A stretch of 64,000 nucleotides of DNA, taken from NCBI GenBank assembly GCA_965261795.1, contig OZ253476.1, positions 496,001 to 560,000 on the forward strand, in the 5' to 3' direction. Below are positions 40,749-50,251 of this stretch, in pieces (position 1 is the stretch's first letter; each line of letters opens with the position of its first letter). The notes under the pieces were generated by a model, which was given only the letters and a program-made list of their open reading frames with translations, did not search any database and was not told the origin of the DNA. The stretch comes from CBDCFV01 sp965261795 (GTDB lineage: Bacteria; Chloroflexota; Dehalococcoidia; Lucifugimonadales; UBA3495). The translations under genes were made by a program, and so were the position numbers.

Positions 40749-42470
40749 CTAGGAACCCAGAGTAGACCGGACGTCCTCCAGAAGCTCCCGCACATTGGCC
40801 AGCGCTTCCGTGGAGTCAACCAAAGAGGCTTGCTCCTCGATTCGCCCCTTGATTTCCACGGCACCTGATTTCAGGTTCCTTGGGCTGACCACCAAGCGTA
40901 CCGGAACGCCCAGCAAATCGGCGTCGTTCAGTTTCACGCCCGCAGTCTGGTCTATCCTGTCGTCGTACAACACTTCCACGCCGTGGGCCTGCAACTCCCG
41001 GTACAGGTTCTCCGCCGCCTCGGCCACTTCCGCGTTGGAAAGGTTCAATGCCACCAAGTGCACTTGGTAAGGGGCTATCGGCGCGGGAAACACAATTCCT
41101 TTTTCGTCGTGGTTCTGTTCTATGGCCGCCGCCAGAAGACGTCCAACCCCGATGCCGTAGCAACCCATGATGATCGGCTGTTGCTGCCCGTCACGGTCCA
41201 GGTACCCAGCCCCAAGGGCCTCGCTGAAGAAAGTCCCCAGCTTGAAGATGTGGCCCACCTCGATGCCGCGCACTGCTTCCAACGGGTTGCCGCACTGCGC
41301 ACATTTGTGGCCGGGCTGGGCCAAGGTAATATCGGCCAGAACATCGACTTGGAAGTCTCTCGGATAGTTGGCCCCGGTGAAGTGGGTATCCGGTTTGTTG
41401 GCCCCCACCACGAAGTTGTTTCCTTGGGTTATGGACAGGTCGCCAACTTTTTTGACGCCGGTTATTCCGATGGCGGAGGCGGAGCCTGCAACCAGGCCGA
41501 CGACTTCAACCTCAGTATCTTCGGCCATGCGCAAGTCGTCCACATGGAGGACGTTCTTCAACTTTACTTCGTTCACGTCCAGGTCGCCCCGAATGGTTAC
41601 AAACACCAGGTCGCCGTCGGCCATGTAGAATACGGCCTTGAAGGTCTGGGCCTCTTCCACGTTCAGGAACCCGGCCACATCGGCAATGGTCTTCATTCCC
41701 GGAGTGCTGACCTCTTCCAATGGCTCCTCGGGGCCGGACGGCGCTTCCGGTATGACGCCATTGGCCTTTTCGGCATTGGCCGTATACCCGCACGATGGGC
41801 AGGTGATGACCGTGTCCTCGCCGGTGGGAGTGACCAGGATGAACTCGTGGGAGTCCTTGCCGCCGATGGCTCCGCTGTCGGCCTCGGCCATCAACACCGG
41901 CAGGGCGCACCGGCGGTAGACGTTCCTGTAGGCTTGGGCCATGGCCTGGTAGCTTTCTTCCAAGCTGTCTTCGTCGGCGTTGAAGCTGTAAGCGTCCTTC
42001 ATAGTGAACTCCCGTACCCTCACCAGACCGGCCCGGGGGCGTGGTTCGTCCCTGAATTTGGTCTGGATCTGGTACAGGATCACCGGCAGGTCGCGGTAGC
42101 TTTGCACATTAGCCTTGACGATGCTGGTGATGACCTCTTCGTGGGTGGGAGCCAGGACCATTGGCCGGCCGCGGCGGTCCTCCAAGGAAAAAAGGTTGTC
42201 GCCAAAAGCGCTGCTGCGCCCGGTCTGCTCCCACAACTCCAGCGGCTGGAGCGCCGGCATCATCAACTCCTGCCCATTCGCCGCGTCCATTTCCTCGCGG
42301 ATGATGTTCTCGATTTTGCGCAACGACCGCCAAGCCAGCGGAAGGCTGGCGTAAACCCCCGCGGCCACTTGGTAAATCAGGCCCGCCCGCAGCATCAAGC
42401 GATGGCTTGCCGTCTCGGCCTCAGGAGAGTCGTCCCGCAATGTCTTGGTCACCAGCCTGGAAAACCTCAT
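40749..42470 (-). CDS. proS: Proline-tRNA ligase
   Basis: The 573-residue bacterial-type ProRS: N-terminal RFSRLVTKTLRDDSPEAETA, class II motifs (GVYASLPLAWRSLRKIENII; PTHEEVITSIV; FRDEPRPRAGLVRVREFTMK; GCYGIGVGRLLAAAIEQNHD), the YbaK-like editing insertion between motifs 2 and 3 (about residues 220-380, with a CPSCGY ... knuckle) and the anticodon-binding end. Last gene of the rpsB-to-proS cluster. A small coiled-coil/membrane gene and its decayed copy lie between ispG and proS. Confidence 0.96.
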   Translation of the reverse strand: MRFSRLVTKTLRDDSPEAETASHRLMLRAGLIYQVAAGVYASLPLAWRSLRKIENIIREEMDAANGQELMMPALQPLELWEQTGRSSAFGDNLFSLEDRRGRPMVLAPTHEEVITSIVKANVQSYRDLPVILYQIQTKFRDEPRPRAGLVRVREFTMKDAYSFNADEDSLEESYQAMAQAYRNVYRRCALPVLMAEADSGAIGGKDSHEFILVTPTGEDTVITCPSCGYTANAEKANGVIPEAPSGPEEPLEEVSTPGMKTIADVAGFLNVEEAQTFKAVFYMADGDLVFVTIRGDLDVNEVKLKNVLHVDDLRMAEDTEVEVVGLVAGSASAIGITGVKKVGDLSITQGNNFVVGANKPDTHFTGANYPRDFQVDVLADITLAQPGHKCAQCGNPLEAVRGIEVGHIFKLGTFFSEALGAGYLDRDGQQQPIIMGCYGIGVGRLLAAAIEQNHDEKGIVFPAPIAPYQVHLVALNLSNAEVAEAAENLYRELQAHGVEVLYDDRIDQTAGVKLNDADLLGVPVRLVVSPRNLKSGAVEIKGRIEEQASLVDSTEALANVRELLEDVRSTLGS

Positions 42471-42497
42471 GGAAAGGATGTGCCTCCGTCGATAGAT

Positions 42498-42739
42498 TTA
42501 GAGTTTGGCTATCAATACGCTGAGCAGTCGCCAAATCACCGCAAACAAGGTTGCATTGACAGCTGAATATGACCTGACTTCTACCCTGTCAGCTTTAGGC
42601 TCGATCGTCCTCATTATCGCTGAAGTACGTTCCCCGAGCATCGATCGAGAGTTCACTGTCTCTCGTTGATTTGTTCGAGAATACCTTCAATTCTGGATAT
42701 CTGTTCTTCCGGTGAAACCACGGCGTTGCCCCGTTCCAT
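42498..42739 (-). pseudogene. Decayed copy of the neighbouring 72-residue coiled-coil/membrane protein gene
   Basis: From ATG 42739: MERGNAVVSPEEQISRIEGI then LEQINERQ and a TGA. In a shifted frame the homology resumes, MLGERTSAIMRTIEPKADRV then EVRSYSAVNATLFAVIWRLL, to a TAA at 42498-42500. This parallels EERTARIEGIVEQMSERLGR ... ILDRKADKAEVRF of the intact gene at 42745-42963, 5 bp upstream. A tandem paralog inactivated by a frameshift. Confidence 0.7.
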
Positions 42740-42744
42740 TCTTC

Positions 42745-42963
42745 CTAGACTCTAGCCAAAACACCGCCTACCAAGCCAATGAGGACGCAGATTAGGGTAA
42801 TGGTTATGCCGAACAGAAACCTGACCTCGGCCTTGTCAGCTTTCCTATCCAAAATTCCCATCATCGCCGAGGTCAGGTTTTCGATTCTTCCCAACCGTTC
42901 GCTCATCTGCTCGACGATGCCTTCGATTCGGGCTGTTCGTTCTTCTTGTGAAGTTGTAGTCAT
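42745..42963 (-). CDS. Small coiled-coil protein with one C-terminal membrane helix
   Basis: 72 residues from the ATG at 42963 (MTTTSQEERTARIEGIVEQM). An amphipathic helix with heptad-like pattern (residues about 8-45) is followed by the membrane helix FGITITLICVLIGLVGGVLA. This architecture recalls small tail-anchored proteins often encoded near phage or membrane-stress genes; no function is known. It starts 11 bp after the ispG stop and precedes proS, so it probably rides on the cluster's transcript. A decayed duplicate follows. Confidence 0.7.
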   Translation of the reverse strand: MTTTSQEERTARIEGIVEQMSERLGRIENLTSAMMGILDRKADKAEVRFLFGITITLICVLIGLVGGVLARV

Positions 42964-42973
42964 GTTTGGATCT

Positions 42974-44104
42974 TTATAGGCTGGGGGTCTTCTCAACCTC
43001 TTCCATCAGTGCCGACAGCATTTCCGCTTCCGGCACCACCCGGACCTTCTGTCCTTTGCGGAAAATAACCGCCCGGCCCGCGCCGGCGGCGATCCCAACG
43101 TCAGCGTCCTTGGCCTCGCCCGGGCCGTTGACCTCGCAGCCCATCACGGCCACTTTCACTTCTTTGTCGCTGCGCCTCAGCAGGCTGTCAACGTCGTTGG
43201 CAAGTTTGACCACGTCCACATCAGCGCGGCCGCAACTGGGGCAGGCCACCAGGATGGCCCCCTTGCGCCGGAGGTTCAGCGACTTCAGTATCTCAAACCC
43301 GGCGATAACCTCATCCTTGGAGTCTCCGCTCAGCGATACCCTGATAGTGTCTCCGATGCCCTCATAGAGCAGCAGGCCCAGCCCCACGGCGGTGCGTATC
43401 GACCCGGACTGGACGGTGCCCGCTTCGGTAATGCCCAAGTGCAACGGGTACGGCACCATTTCGCTCAACCGCCGGTAGGCCTCCACGGTGGTGGGAACGT
43501 CGAACGCCTTCATGGAAATCTTGATCTTGTCGAAGTCCTGCTCCTCCAGCAGGCTGATTTCCCACAGGGCCGTCGCCACCATGTGGTCTACCACGCTGTA
43601 GTCGCCCTCAAGCTCTTCGCCGGCCTTGGGAAGCTTGTTAACCAAGTCCATGTGCCGTGAAAAGCCCCGCGTCCTGCCGATGCCACCCACCGGGGGGAGA
43701 CTGCCGAAATTGACCCCGATGCGTATCGGTATATCCCGTTCCTTGGCGGTCTTCACCACTTCCCTGACTTGGTCCTCGTTGCGCAGGTTGCCGGGATTCA
43801 AGCGGAGACAATCGACGCCGCCTTTGGCGCATTCCAAGGCCAACTGGTAGTGAAAATGGATATCGGCAACCAACGGGATGCGGATTTGCTTTTTGATTTC
43901 GGCCATCGCCTGCGCCGCTTGCATATCGGGCACCGCGCTGCGAATAATCTCGCAACCGGCCTCTTCCAACTCATGGATCTGCCGGACGGTGGCCGCCACG
44001 TCCCTGGTGTCCGTCTTGGTCATCGACTGCACGGTAATGTCGGCCCCGCCACCGACCTGCACGCCGCCGATATTGACCGGCTTGGTAACTCTGCGTCTGT
44101 TCAT
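42974..44104 (-). CDS. ispG: 4-hydroxy-3-methylbut-2-enyl diphosphate synthase (MEP pathway)
   Basis: 376 residues. The TIM-barrel domain begins RRRVTKPVNIGGVQVGGGAD, includes SMTKTDTRDVAATVRQIHEL and ADIHFHYQLALECAKGGVDC, and ends in the [4Fe-4S] domain with ACPSCGRADVDV and VMGCEVNGPGEAKDADVGIA (cluster cysteines). It reduces MEcPP to HMBPP. The start ATG at 44104 has AAGGG about 8 nt upstream; in-frame starts at 44122 and 44128 lack a properly spaced site. With dxr two genes upstream it gives two MEP-pathway steps in this cluster. Confidence 0.96.
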   Translation of the reverse strand: MNRRRVTKPVNIGGVQVGGGADITVQSMTKTDTRDVAATVRQIHELEEAGCEIIRSAVPDMQAAQAMAEIKKQIRIPLVADIHFHYQLALECAKGGVDCLRLNPGNLRNEDQVREVVKTAKERDIPIRIGVNFGSLPPVGGIGRTRGFSRHMDLVNKLPKAGEELEGDYSVVDHMVATALWEISLLEEQDFDKIKISMKAFDVPTTVEAYRRLSEMVPYPLHLGITEAGTVQSGSIRTAVGLGLLLYEGIGDTIRVSLSGDSKDEVIAGFEILKSLNLRRKGAILVACPSCGRADVDVVKLANDVDSLLRRSDKEVKVAVMGCEVNGPGEAKDADVGIAAGAGRAVIFRKGQKVRVVPEAEMLSALMEEVEKTPSL

Positions 44105-44336
44105 AATGTTGCCCTTACGCATCCTCAATGGCTGGTTGAGAGTACTCTAAAACACGGAATAATGGCGGTCGCCTGAGAATCTCCAAGGGGAGAATAGACC
44201 GTACCAGGAAACCTGTAGAATACATTTTGCTGCCTGCGTCACTGTACCACGGAAACTCCCCGGTTTACCACGGAACGCTTGTCTATACCTGAGATAACCA
44301 GGGCCGCGGTCATTTCCAGCCGGGCCACCCATCACC

Positions 44337-45704
44337 CTATCCGCCCAGGAAAGAATGTCCCTGCACCAAACGGGCTATGTCATTGGCGGTTATCAAGACT
44401 ATCAGGCCGAGTAACGCCACAAAGCCTATCAGGTGGACCAAGCCCTCTTTCTCCGGGGGGACGCGTTTTCCCCGCCGCACCCACTCCAACACTACAAAGA
44501 CCAATCGGCCTCCATCCAGCATGGGTATTGGGAGAATATTAATAATGGCTAGGTTAATGCTGAGCAAGATGGTGATGGCAAGCCAGCCGGCCAGTCCGCC
44601 CTCACGGGTAAACTCGCCGGTTATCTGAGCTATGCCGACGGGGCCGGAAAACTGGGGTGCGGAACCGCTGGAAAAAGCTCCGGTAATACCTTGCTTGACC
44701 AATACCAGCAATTCCCAAGTATTGACGAAACTGTCCCGGAAGGCGATCCAAGGCGCGCTGGACCGGCTTTCTGTCCGCTCGTTGACCAACTCGGTGGATA
44801 TGCCAACCAACCAGCGGCCGCCTTCTCCGTCGAACTCCGGTCGGACTTCCAGTACCTCAACCTGTCCGTTCCGCAGCACCGATACTTCTATCGGGGAGCC
44901 TCCGTTCAGGTTTATGGTACGGACAAGGCCGCTTACGTTGTCGAATTCGTCCCCTCCGGCGCTTAACACGATGTCACCGGGTTGCATACCGGCTGCTTGG
45001 GCCGGCGAGCCAGAGACGATCTCCTTCACCGACAACTGGCCGACGACGACCTCTTGGGGCAGCATCAGCAGAATAGTGAAGAAGACGATGGGCAGGATGG
45101 CGTTCATCAGTGGCCCCGCAACCAAAACCAGGAAACGAGTGCCGACGCCGCGACCCGCCAGACTGCCCGGCACTGCCGGGTTGCTCTCTCCGGCCAGCCG
45201 GACAAACCCACCCAAGGGAGTCCAGTTCATCGAATAAAGCATGTCGGATAGCAGGAAGGAGCCGTCGCCCACCTCCCGCACCTTGCCTTCATGCTTCAAC
45301 CAGTCATCCGACACTGCGGGGCTTGCCGGACCGTCCTCCTCCTCTTTTTCACTGCCGCCCGCAAGTCTTTGCAAACGGCGTATCAGCCCTGAAGAGGCCG
45401 GTGGAGCCTCAATGACACGAGCTACCAAGTTGCCTTCGGAATCTTCCGAGGAGGTTACTTTTACGAATCTTCCTTGCCTCAGCCCCGCCACGCCGTCCAT
45501 GTTAACGAACTGGGTGTACGGCGATATGGCTACGCGGGTCTTCCCGGTGTAAAACCCAAAAGCGCGTGGTGGGAACCCAACTCCGAACTCAAGAACTTTT
45601 ACACCCAGGCTGCGGGCGGTGAAGTAGTGACCCAGTTCATGCACCACCACCAGAACGAGCAGCATGGGAATCATGGCGCCAATGGATATAAGGACAGTTT
45701 CCAT
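44337..45704 (-). CDS. rseP: RseP-type site-2 membrane metalloprotease with a PDZ domain
   Basis: 455 residues. HELGH at 22-26 in the first membrane helix, followed by GVKVLEFGVGFPPRAFGFYT; a PDZ domain (VKEIVSGSPAQAAGMQPGDI) around residues 215-290; and NILPIPMLDGGRLVFVVLEW with the third metal ligand near the C-terminus. Cleaves membrane-embedded substrates such as anti-sigma factors or signal-peptide remnants. An insertion of about 80 residues before SMNWTPLGGFVRLAGE is acidic and lineage-specific. Follows dxr by 23 bp. Confidence 0.94.
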   Translation of the reverse strand: METVLISIGAMIPMLLVLVVVHELGHYFTARSLGVKVLEFGVGFPPRAFGFYTGKTRVAISPYTQFVNMDGVAGLRQGRFVKVTSSEDSEGNLVARVIEAPPASSGLIRRLQRLAGGSEKEEEDGPASPAVSDDWLKHEGKVREVGDGSFLLSDMLYSMNWTPLGGFVRLAGESNPAVPGSLAGRGVGTRFLVLVAGPLMNAILPIVFFTILLMLPQEVVVGQLSVKEIVSGSPAQAAGMQPGDIVLSAGGDEFDNVSGLVRTINLNGGSPIEVSVLRNGQVEVLEVRPEFDGEGGRWLVGISTELVNERTESRSSAPWIAFRDSFVNTWELLVLVKQGITGAFSSGSAPQFSGPVGIAQITGEFTREGGLAGWLAITILLSINLAIINILPIPMLDGGRLVFVVLEWVRRGKRVPPEKEGLVHLIGFVALLGLIVLITANDIARLVQGHSFLGG

Positions 45705-45727
45705 GTAATAGAGGCCGCTTTGAGAGT

Positions 45728-46846
45728 TTAGGAGTCGATGATTTCCTTGGCCCGGTCAGTAGCCCACTGGTCCGCCGCCAGAACATCTTCCGCGTCGAGG
45801 CCATCCAACGATTCATGCTCGGATAGGACCTTGTCAATCACCTTGTAAATGCCGGTAAAGGGTATCTTGCCGTTCAGGAAGGCGTGCACGGCTACTTCGT
45901 CGGCGGCGCTGACAACAGCGGGATAAGTCCCGCCTTTCCGTCCCGCTGCCAACGCCAAACCGAAACACGGGAAGCGTTCCTTTTCCAACGGTTGAAATGT
46001 CAGGGCGTGGGAGATTCCTGTGTCCAGCCTGGGTATCATTTCGTTCGGCAAACGTTGAGGATAGAAAAGGGCGTATTGGATGGGCAGCCGCATGTCGGGA
46101 GGCCCAAGCTGTGCTTTGATGGACCCGTCGGCAAACTCCACCATGGAGTGTATCGTGCTTTGTGGATGCACCAGCACCTCGATGTTATCCCACGGCACAC
46201 CGAACAACCAGTGAGACTCGATGACCTCGAAGGCCTTATTCATCAACGTCGCCGAGTCTATGGTTATTTTACGCCCCATGTACCAAGTCGGATGCTGCAA
46301 AGCCCGTTCCGGTGTGACGTCCTCCAAGTCTTCCAACGGCGTCGTACGGAAAGGACCGCCGGACGCGGTAATCATCAAGCGGCGAATCTCGTTTTCTTCC
46401 CCGCGGAGGCATTGCCATATTGCGCTCGGCTCACTGTCTACCGGCAACACCGCACCGCCATACTTCCTCTCGTAGTCCTTGATGATCGACCCGGCCATCA
46501 CTATGGTCTCTTTGTTCGACAATGCAACGGTTTTGCCCTTCTTCAGAGCGCTCAGGGTTGGGAGCAAGCCCACACTGCCGATGGTGGCAACCATGACCGT
46601 GTCTACCTCGTCGAGGCAGACCATATCTCTCATCCCGATGAATTCGACCCCGTCGGGCAGTGATGACGGAGGGTTGGCGCAATACGTGAAACGGGGCGCG
46701 AATTCCTGGATTTGGTCAAGCAACAGTTCCACATTGTTGCCGGCGGCCAGTCCCACGACCTCGAAGACGTCCGGAAAGGCGCGCACTATGTCCAGGGTCT
46801 GCCGCCCTATGGAGCCGGTTGATCCCAGCACGACTATCTTTTTCAT
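45728..46846 (-). CDS. dxr: 1-deoxy-D-xylulose-5-phosphate reductoisomerase
   Basis: 372 residues. NADPH site VLGSTGSIGRQTLDIV at the N-terminus, then SNKETIVMAG, PVDSEPSAIWQCLRGE, ASGGPFR, HPTWYMGRKITIDSATLMNK, HPQSTIHSMVEFADGS and the C-terminal helical domain. Converts DXP to MEP, the committed step of the MEP isoprenoid pathway. Its ATG overlaps the end of cdsA by 4 bp. Confidence 0.97.
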   Translation of the reverse strand: MKKIVVLGSTGSIGRQTLDIVRAFPDVFEVVGLAAGNNVELLLDQIQEFAPRFTYCANPPSSLPDGVEFIGMRDMVCLDEVDTVMVATIGSVGLLPTLSALKKGKTVALSNKETIVMAGSIIKDYERKYGGAVLPVDSEPSAIWQCLRGEENEIRRLMITASGGPFRTTPLEDLEDVTPERALQHPTWYMGRKITIDSATLMNKAFEVIESHWLFGVPWDNIEVLVHPQSTIHSMVEFADGSIKAQLGPPDMRLPIQYALFYPQRLPNEMIPRLDTGISHALTFQPLEKERFPCFGLALAAGRKGGTYPAVVSAADEVAVHAFLNGKIPFTGIYKVIDKVLSEHESLDGLDAEDVLAADQWATDRAKEIIDS

Positions 46847-47664
46847 GGCTTGAACACCACCGCAGCAAGATAGTACACCGCTGGTATAGATATAACAATG
46901 CTATCCAAGCGGTCCAACACTCCCCCATGCCCAAGGATTATACTACCCGCGTCCTTCGTCTCCGATAAGCGTTTCAACTTCGATTCCAACAGGTCTCCGC
47001 ATTGGGCCAGAACGCCCACAGCCGCGCCCGTTACAGCCACCTGCCAAAGCCGCACGTCAAAATGGAGCAGTTGCCCCAGCGCTAACGCGGCCAGCGCAGC
47101 GCATAGAAACCCGCCGACGCTTCCCTCCCAAGTCTTGGCCGGGCTTATGCTCGGGGCCATAGCGTGCCGGCCGACAGCCCGGCCCACCAGATATGCTCCC
47201 GTGTCGCTGGCGAATGTCACCAGCACCACCAGCAACAACCAGTTGCGCCCCTCGTCGCCGAAGGGGCCCAAGTCTCTCAACACCAGCCCGTGGCCCAGAA
47301 AGAACCCAACGTAAATCGGGCCCATGAGCAGATACCCGATAGCAACTGCGTGCCGGCGGCCGCGGTAGAATGCAACGTACCAGAGCAAAGCCACAAACGC
47401 CCCGGAAACCCAAATACCGAGGGAGGTGATAAGAAAATCACCGGTCTCCGAAGCCGCTTGAGCGCCCAATACCAAGGATACGGTCCACATCACACCAAGG
47501 GCGGTGGACAGAGGTCCGGCGCCGGGGGGCAACAGGCGATAAAACTCGCTGATGGCCACGCTCGCCGCCAGAAGTACCAGAACAACCAGCCAGACCCCGC
47601 CATACCAGATGGCGGCAAACACGATAGGAAGCCCGACCAGCCCTGTGGCAAAGCGCAGGACCAA
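46843..47664 (-). CDS. cdsA: Phosphatidate cytidylyltransferase
   Basis: 273 residues, about seven to eight membrane helices. The family signature is near the C-terminus: ESKLKRLSETKDAGSIILGH then GGVLDRLDSI (S-x3-R/K-x4-K-D-x5-PGHGGxxDRxDS pattern). APSISPAKTWEGSVGGF is the conserved cytosolic loop. Makes CDP-diacylglycerol at the membrane. Overlaps dxr by 4 bp and follows uppS by 2 bp. Confidence 0.95.
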   Translation of the reverse strand: MVLRFATGLVGLPIVFAAIWYGGVWLVVLVLLAASVAISEFYRLLPPGAGPLSTALGVMWTVSLVLGAQAASETGDFLITSLGIWVSGAFVALLWYVAFYRGRRHAVAIGYLLMGPIYVGFFLGHGLVLRDLGPFGDEGRNWLLLVVLVTFASDTGAYLVGRAVGRHAMAPSISPAKTWEGSVGGFLCAALAALALGQLLHFDVRLWQVAVTGAAVGVLAQCGDLLESKLKRLSETKDAGSIILGHGGVLDRLDSIVISIPAVYYLAAVVFKP

Positions 47665-47666
47665 TA

Positions 47667-48413
47667 TCAGGCCTCGGGAGTAACTCTGCCGAATCGCCTC
47701 TGGCGGTTACCGAACTCTTCCAGTACCTGGGCCAGTTCCGCCGGGTCCAGGTCGGGCCAAAGGGTAGGGGTGTGGTAATACTCGCTGTAAGCGGACTGCC
47801 ACAGCAGGAAGTTGCTGATCCTCCACTCCCCTCCAGTGCGGATGATCAAGTCCGGATCGGGAGAGTCCCCGGTGAACAAATAACTCCGGAATAGCGCCTC
47901 GTCCACCTCTTCTTCCGCTACGCCGTCGCGGATGATCCTCCTCACCGCCTCCAATATCTCGGACCTGCCTCCATAGTTGAAGGCCACGTTAAGGGTTATG
48001 CCGGTGTTGTTCCGAGTCAGGCGTTCAGCATGAGAAATTTGCTCTCGCAGTTCGGTGTTCAACCGGTCTTGCTTGCCGATGTGGACTATGCGGACGTTGT
48101 TCTCATGGAAGATGTTGGTCTGGGCTTGCAGCGCATCATGGAGGATTTCCAGAATGCCCGTCACTTCCTCCAAAGGACGGTCCCAATTCTCGGTGGAGAA
48201 AGCGTAAATAGTAAGATACCGTATCCCTTTCTCCGAAAGAAATTCGAGCACACCCGGAACGCAATCAACCCCAACCCGGTGTCCATCCAACCGGGGCAAG
48301 CCCCTTTTTTGGGCCCACCGGCCGTTGCCGTCCATGATTATGCCTACGTGGGCCGGAATTTTACCGATACCCAAAGGGACCTGGCCGTCGGCCGCAGCCC
48401 TCGATTGCATCAC
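47667..48413 (-). CDS. uppS: Isoprenyl transferase (undecaprenyl diphosphate synthase type)
   Basis: 248 residues of the cis-prenyltransferase fold: HVGIIMDGNGRWAQKRGLPR with catalytic Asp28, the Ser/Thr-rich YLTIYAFSTENWDRP, NVAFNYGGRSEI, and PDLIIRTGGEWRISNFLLWQ with SEYYHTPTLWPD. Builds the C55 lipid carrier for cell-wall synthesis from IPP, the product line of dxr/ispG. Adjacent to frr, whose stop borders it directly. Confidence 0.96.
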   Translation of the reverse strand: MMQSRAAADGQVPLGIGKIPAHVGIIMDGNGRWAQKRGLPRLDGHRVGVDCVPGVLEFLSEKGIRYLTIYAFSTENWDRPLEEVTGILEILHDALQAQTNIFHENNVRIVHIGKQDRLNTELREQISHAERLTRNNTGITLNVAFNYGGRSEILEAVRRIIRDGVAEEEVDEALFRSYLFTGDSPDPDLIIRTGGEWRISNFLLWQSAYSEYYHTPTLWPDLDPAELAQVLEEFGNRQRRFGRVTPEA

Positions 48414-49004
48414 CTAAACCTGCATTATCTCCGCCTCTTTAGCAGCGGCGATTTGGTCCATGGTCTTGGTGCGTTCGTCCGTGGCCTTTTGCAGTTGGTC
48501 TTGCGCCCGGCGCACTTGGTCCTGCGATGCGGCTTTGTCCCGCTCCAAACGCCGTAAGGTGTCCTGTCCACCCCGCCGAACGTTGCGGACGGATACTTTA
48601 CCCTCTTCGATTTTGCGCTTCAGCACCTTGACCAAATCCTGGCGGCGTTCGTTGGTAAGCGGCGGAATCGGGACAGTGACAACGTTGCCGTCATTCGACG
48701 GGTTGAACCCCATGTCCGCTTTGAGCAAGCTCTTCTCTATTTCCCGCAAAGCCTGTTTGTCCCACGGTTGGACCAGGATCGCTCTGGCGTCGGGTGCGGA
48801 GATCGACGCGATCTGTTTGAGCGGCGTAGCTGCGCCGTAATAGTCCACTGAAATATTTTCAATCAAGGAAGGCGTAGCCCTTCCGGTGCGGAGAGTGTTG
48901 ACGTCTCGTTTCAGGGCCTCCACAGTCCGGTCCATCATATCTTCTACGTCGGCCAGGACATCCTCTGCGGTCGCTTGGTTCTCCGGGTTGTTCTTCGTTG
49001 CCAC
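48414..49004 (-). CDS. frr: Ribosome recycling factor
   Basis: 196 residues. DMMDRTVEALKRDVNTLRTG then RATPSLIENISVDYYGAATP, QPWDKQALREIEKSLLKADM, VPIPPLTNERRQDLVKVLKR. The three-helix arm and small domain are complete; the N-terminus is about 10 residues longer than usual (MATKNNPENQATAEDVLADV). Splits post-termination ribosomes with EF-G. Sits between pyrH and uppS as in most bacteria. Confidence 0.96.
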   Translation of the reverse strand: MATKNNPENQATAEDVLADVEDMMDRTVEALKRDVNTLRTGRATPSLIENISVDYYGAATPLKQIASISAPDARAILVQPWDKQALREIEKSLLKADMGFNPSNDGNVVTVPIPPLTNERRQDLVKVLKRKIEEGKVSVRNVRRGGQDTLRRLERDKAASQDQVRRAQDQLQKATDERTKTMDQIAAAKEAEIMQV

Positions 49005-49006
49005 GG

Positions 49007-49732
49007 TTAATCCCTCCCGGTGATAATGGTGCCAACAGGATCACCACGAAGTATTCGACCCATGCTGCCTTGGTCGTTAATGTCAAAAACAATTATAGGC
49101 AGCTTGTTGTCCATACACAAAGATACGGCCGTCGCATCCATAACTTCCAACCGGCGGTTCAAGGCATCCATATAGTCCAGGTTACCAAACCGGGTGGCGT
49201 TGGGGTTTTCGTTGGGGTCGGAATCGTAGACGCCGTCGACGTTGTACTTGGCCATCAAAAGCACTTCGGCGTTGATTTCCAGTGCCCGCAGGGCCGACGC
49301 GGTGTCGGTGGTCATAAACGGATTGCCGGTGCCTGCGGCGAACAGGACCACCCTGCCGCGTTCCAAGTGGCGGATGGCCCGGCGCCGAATGTAAGGTTCG
49401 GCCACGGCCTGCACCGGGAGAGCGCTCTGGGTGCGGGTAATAACGCCCTGCTGTTCCAAGGCGTCTTGCAGGGCCAGCGCATTGATGATGGTGGCCAGCA
49501 TTCCGGCGTAGTCGGCAGTGGCGCGATCCATCCCTCGGGCCTCGGCTGCGGCGCCCCGCCAGATGTTTCCACCGCCGATGACCGCCGCCACCTCGACTCC
49601 CAAGTTGTGGACTTCACCGATTTGCCGGGCAAGATAGTTTACGGCGGTCGACTCAATACCATAATTGCCGGAGCCTTTGAGCGACTCCCCACTTATTTTA
49701 AGCAGAACCCTATGATATTGAACCTGGGGCAT
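49007..49732 (-). CDS. pyrH: UMP kinase
   Basis: 241 residues: RVLLKISGESLKGSGNYGIE, VAAVIGGGNIWRGAAAEARG, DRATADYAGMLATIINALAL, VVLFAAGTGNPFMTTDTASA and the Asp-rich VDGVYDSDPNENPNATRFGN. Phosphorylates UMP with ATP, regulated hexamer. Lies between tsf and frr as usual. Confidence 0.97.
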   Translation of the reverse strand: MPQVQYHRVLLKISGESLKGSGNYGIESTAVNYLARQIGEVHNLGVEVAAVIGGGNIWRGAAAEARGMDRATADYAGMLATIINALALQDALEQQGVITRTQSALPVQAVAEPYIRRRAIRHLERGRVVLFAAGTGNPFMTTDTASALRALEINAEVLLMAKYNVDGVYDSDPNENPNATRFGNLDYMDALNRRLEVMDATAVSLCMDNKLPIIVFDINDQGSMGRILRGDPVGTIITGRD

Positions 49733-49747
49733 AAGACCCGTACAGGA

Positions 49748-50251
49748 TTATTCCCCCAGAGCCAGCCTACTGAATCGTAGGACTCTGATGTTCTCGCCGA
49801 CCTTTGCCGCCAACTCTCGGACCTCTTCAGCCACGGAGTTGGAACTGTTCTTTATGAACGGCTGCTGAAGCAGGCTGACTTGGGCTACGGGACGTTCATC
49901 CCCTTCCTCAATGTCTTTCGCGTCCAAGTACGCCGGAGCCATGGCCGCCACTTGCATCGCAATGGCGTGGGCCAATGCCTTGAATTCCGGCGTGCGGGCA
50001 ACGAAGTCGGTTTCGCATCCCAATTCTACCAAGGCAGCCACCCGCCCACCGGTATGGACGTACGCTTCAACGACACCTTGGTCGGTGGCCCGGTCTGTTC
50101 GTTTACTGACTTGGGCGAAACCCTTCAATCTCAAGGCCTCCGCCGCTTTTTCCAGATCTCCCTGGTTCTCTTGCAGGGCCTGCTTGCAGTCCATGATTCC
50201 GGCCCCGGTCTGATCTCGTAGGGTCCTGATTAGCTCGACAGTGACCTCCAA
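49748..50251 (-). CDS. tsf: Elongation factor Ts, short form
   Basis: 167 residues: UBA-like N-terminus EVTVELIRTLRDQTGAGIMD then CKQALQENQGDLEKAAEALR, core GGRVAALVELGCETDFVART. Only one core half is present, as in other short EF-Ts of Chloroflexota and Deinococcus-Thermus relatives. Nucleotide-exchange factor for EF-Tu. Follows rpsB after 110 bp. Confidence 0.95.
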   Translation of the reverse strand: MEVTVELIRTLRDQTGAGIMDCKQALQENQGDLEKAAEALRLKGFAQVSKRTDRATDQGVVEAYVHTGGRVAALVELGCETDFVARTPEFKALAHAIAMQVAAMAPAYLDAKDIEEGDERPVAQVSLLQQPFIKNSSNSVAEEVRELAAKVGENIRVLRFSRLALGE

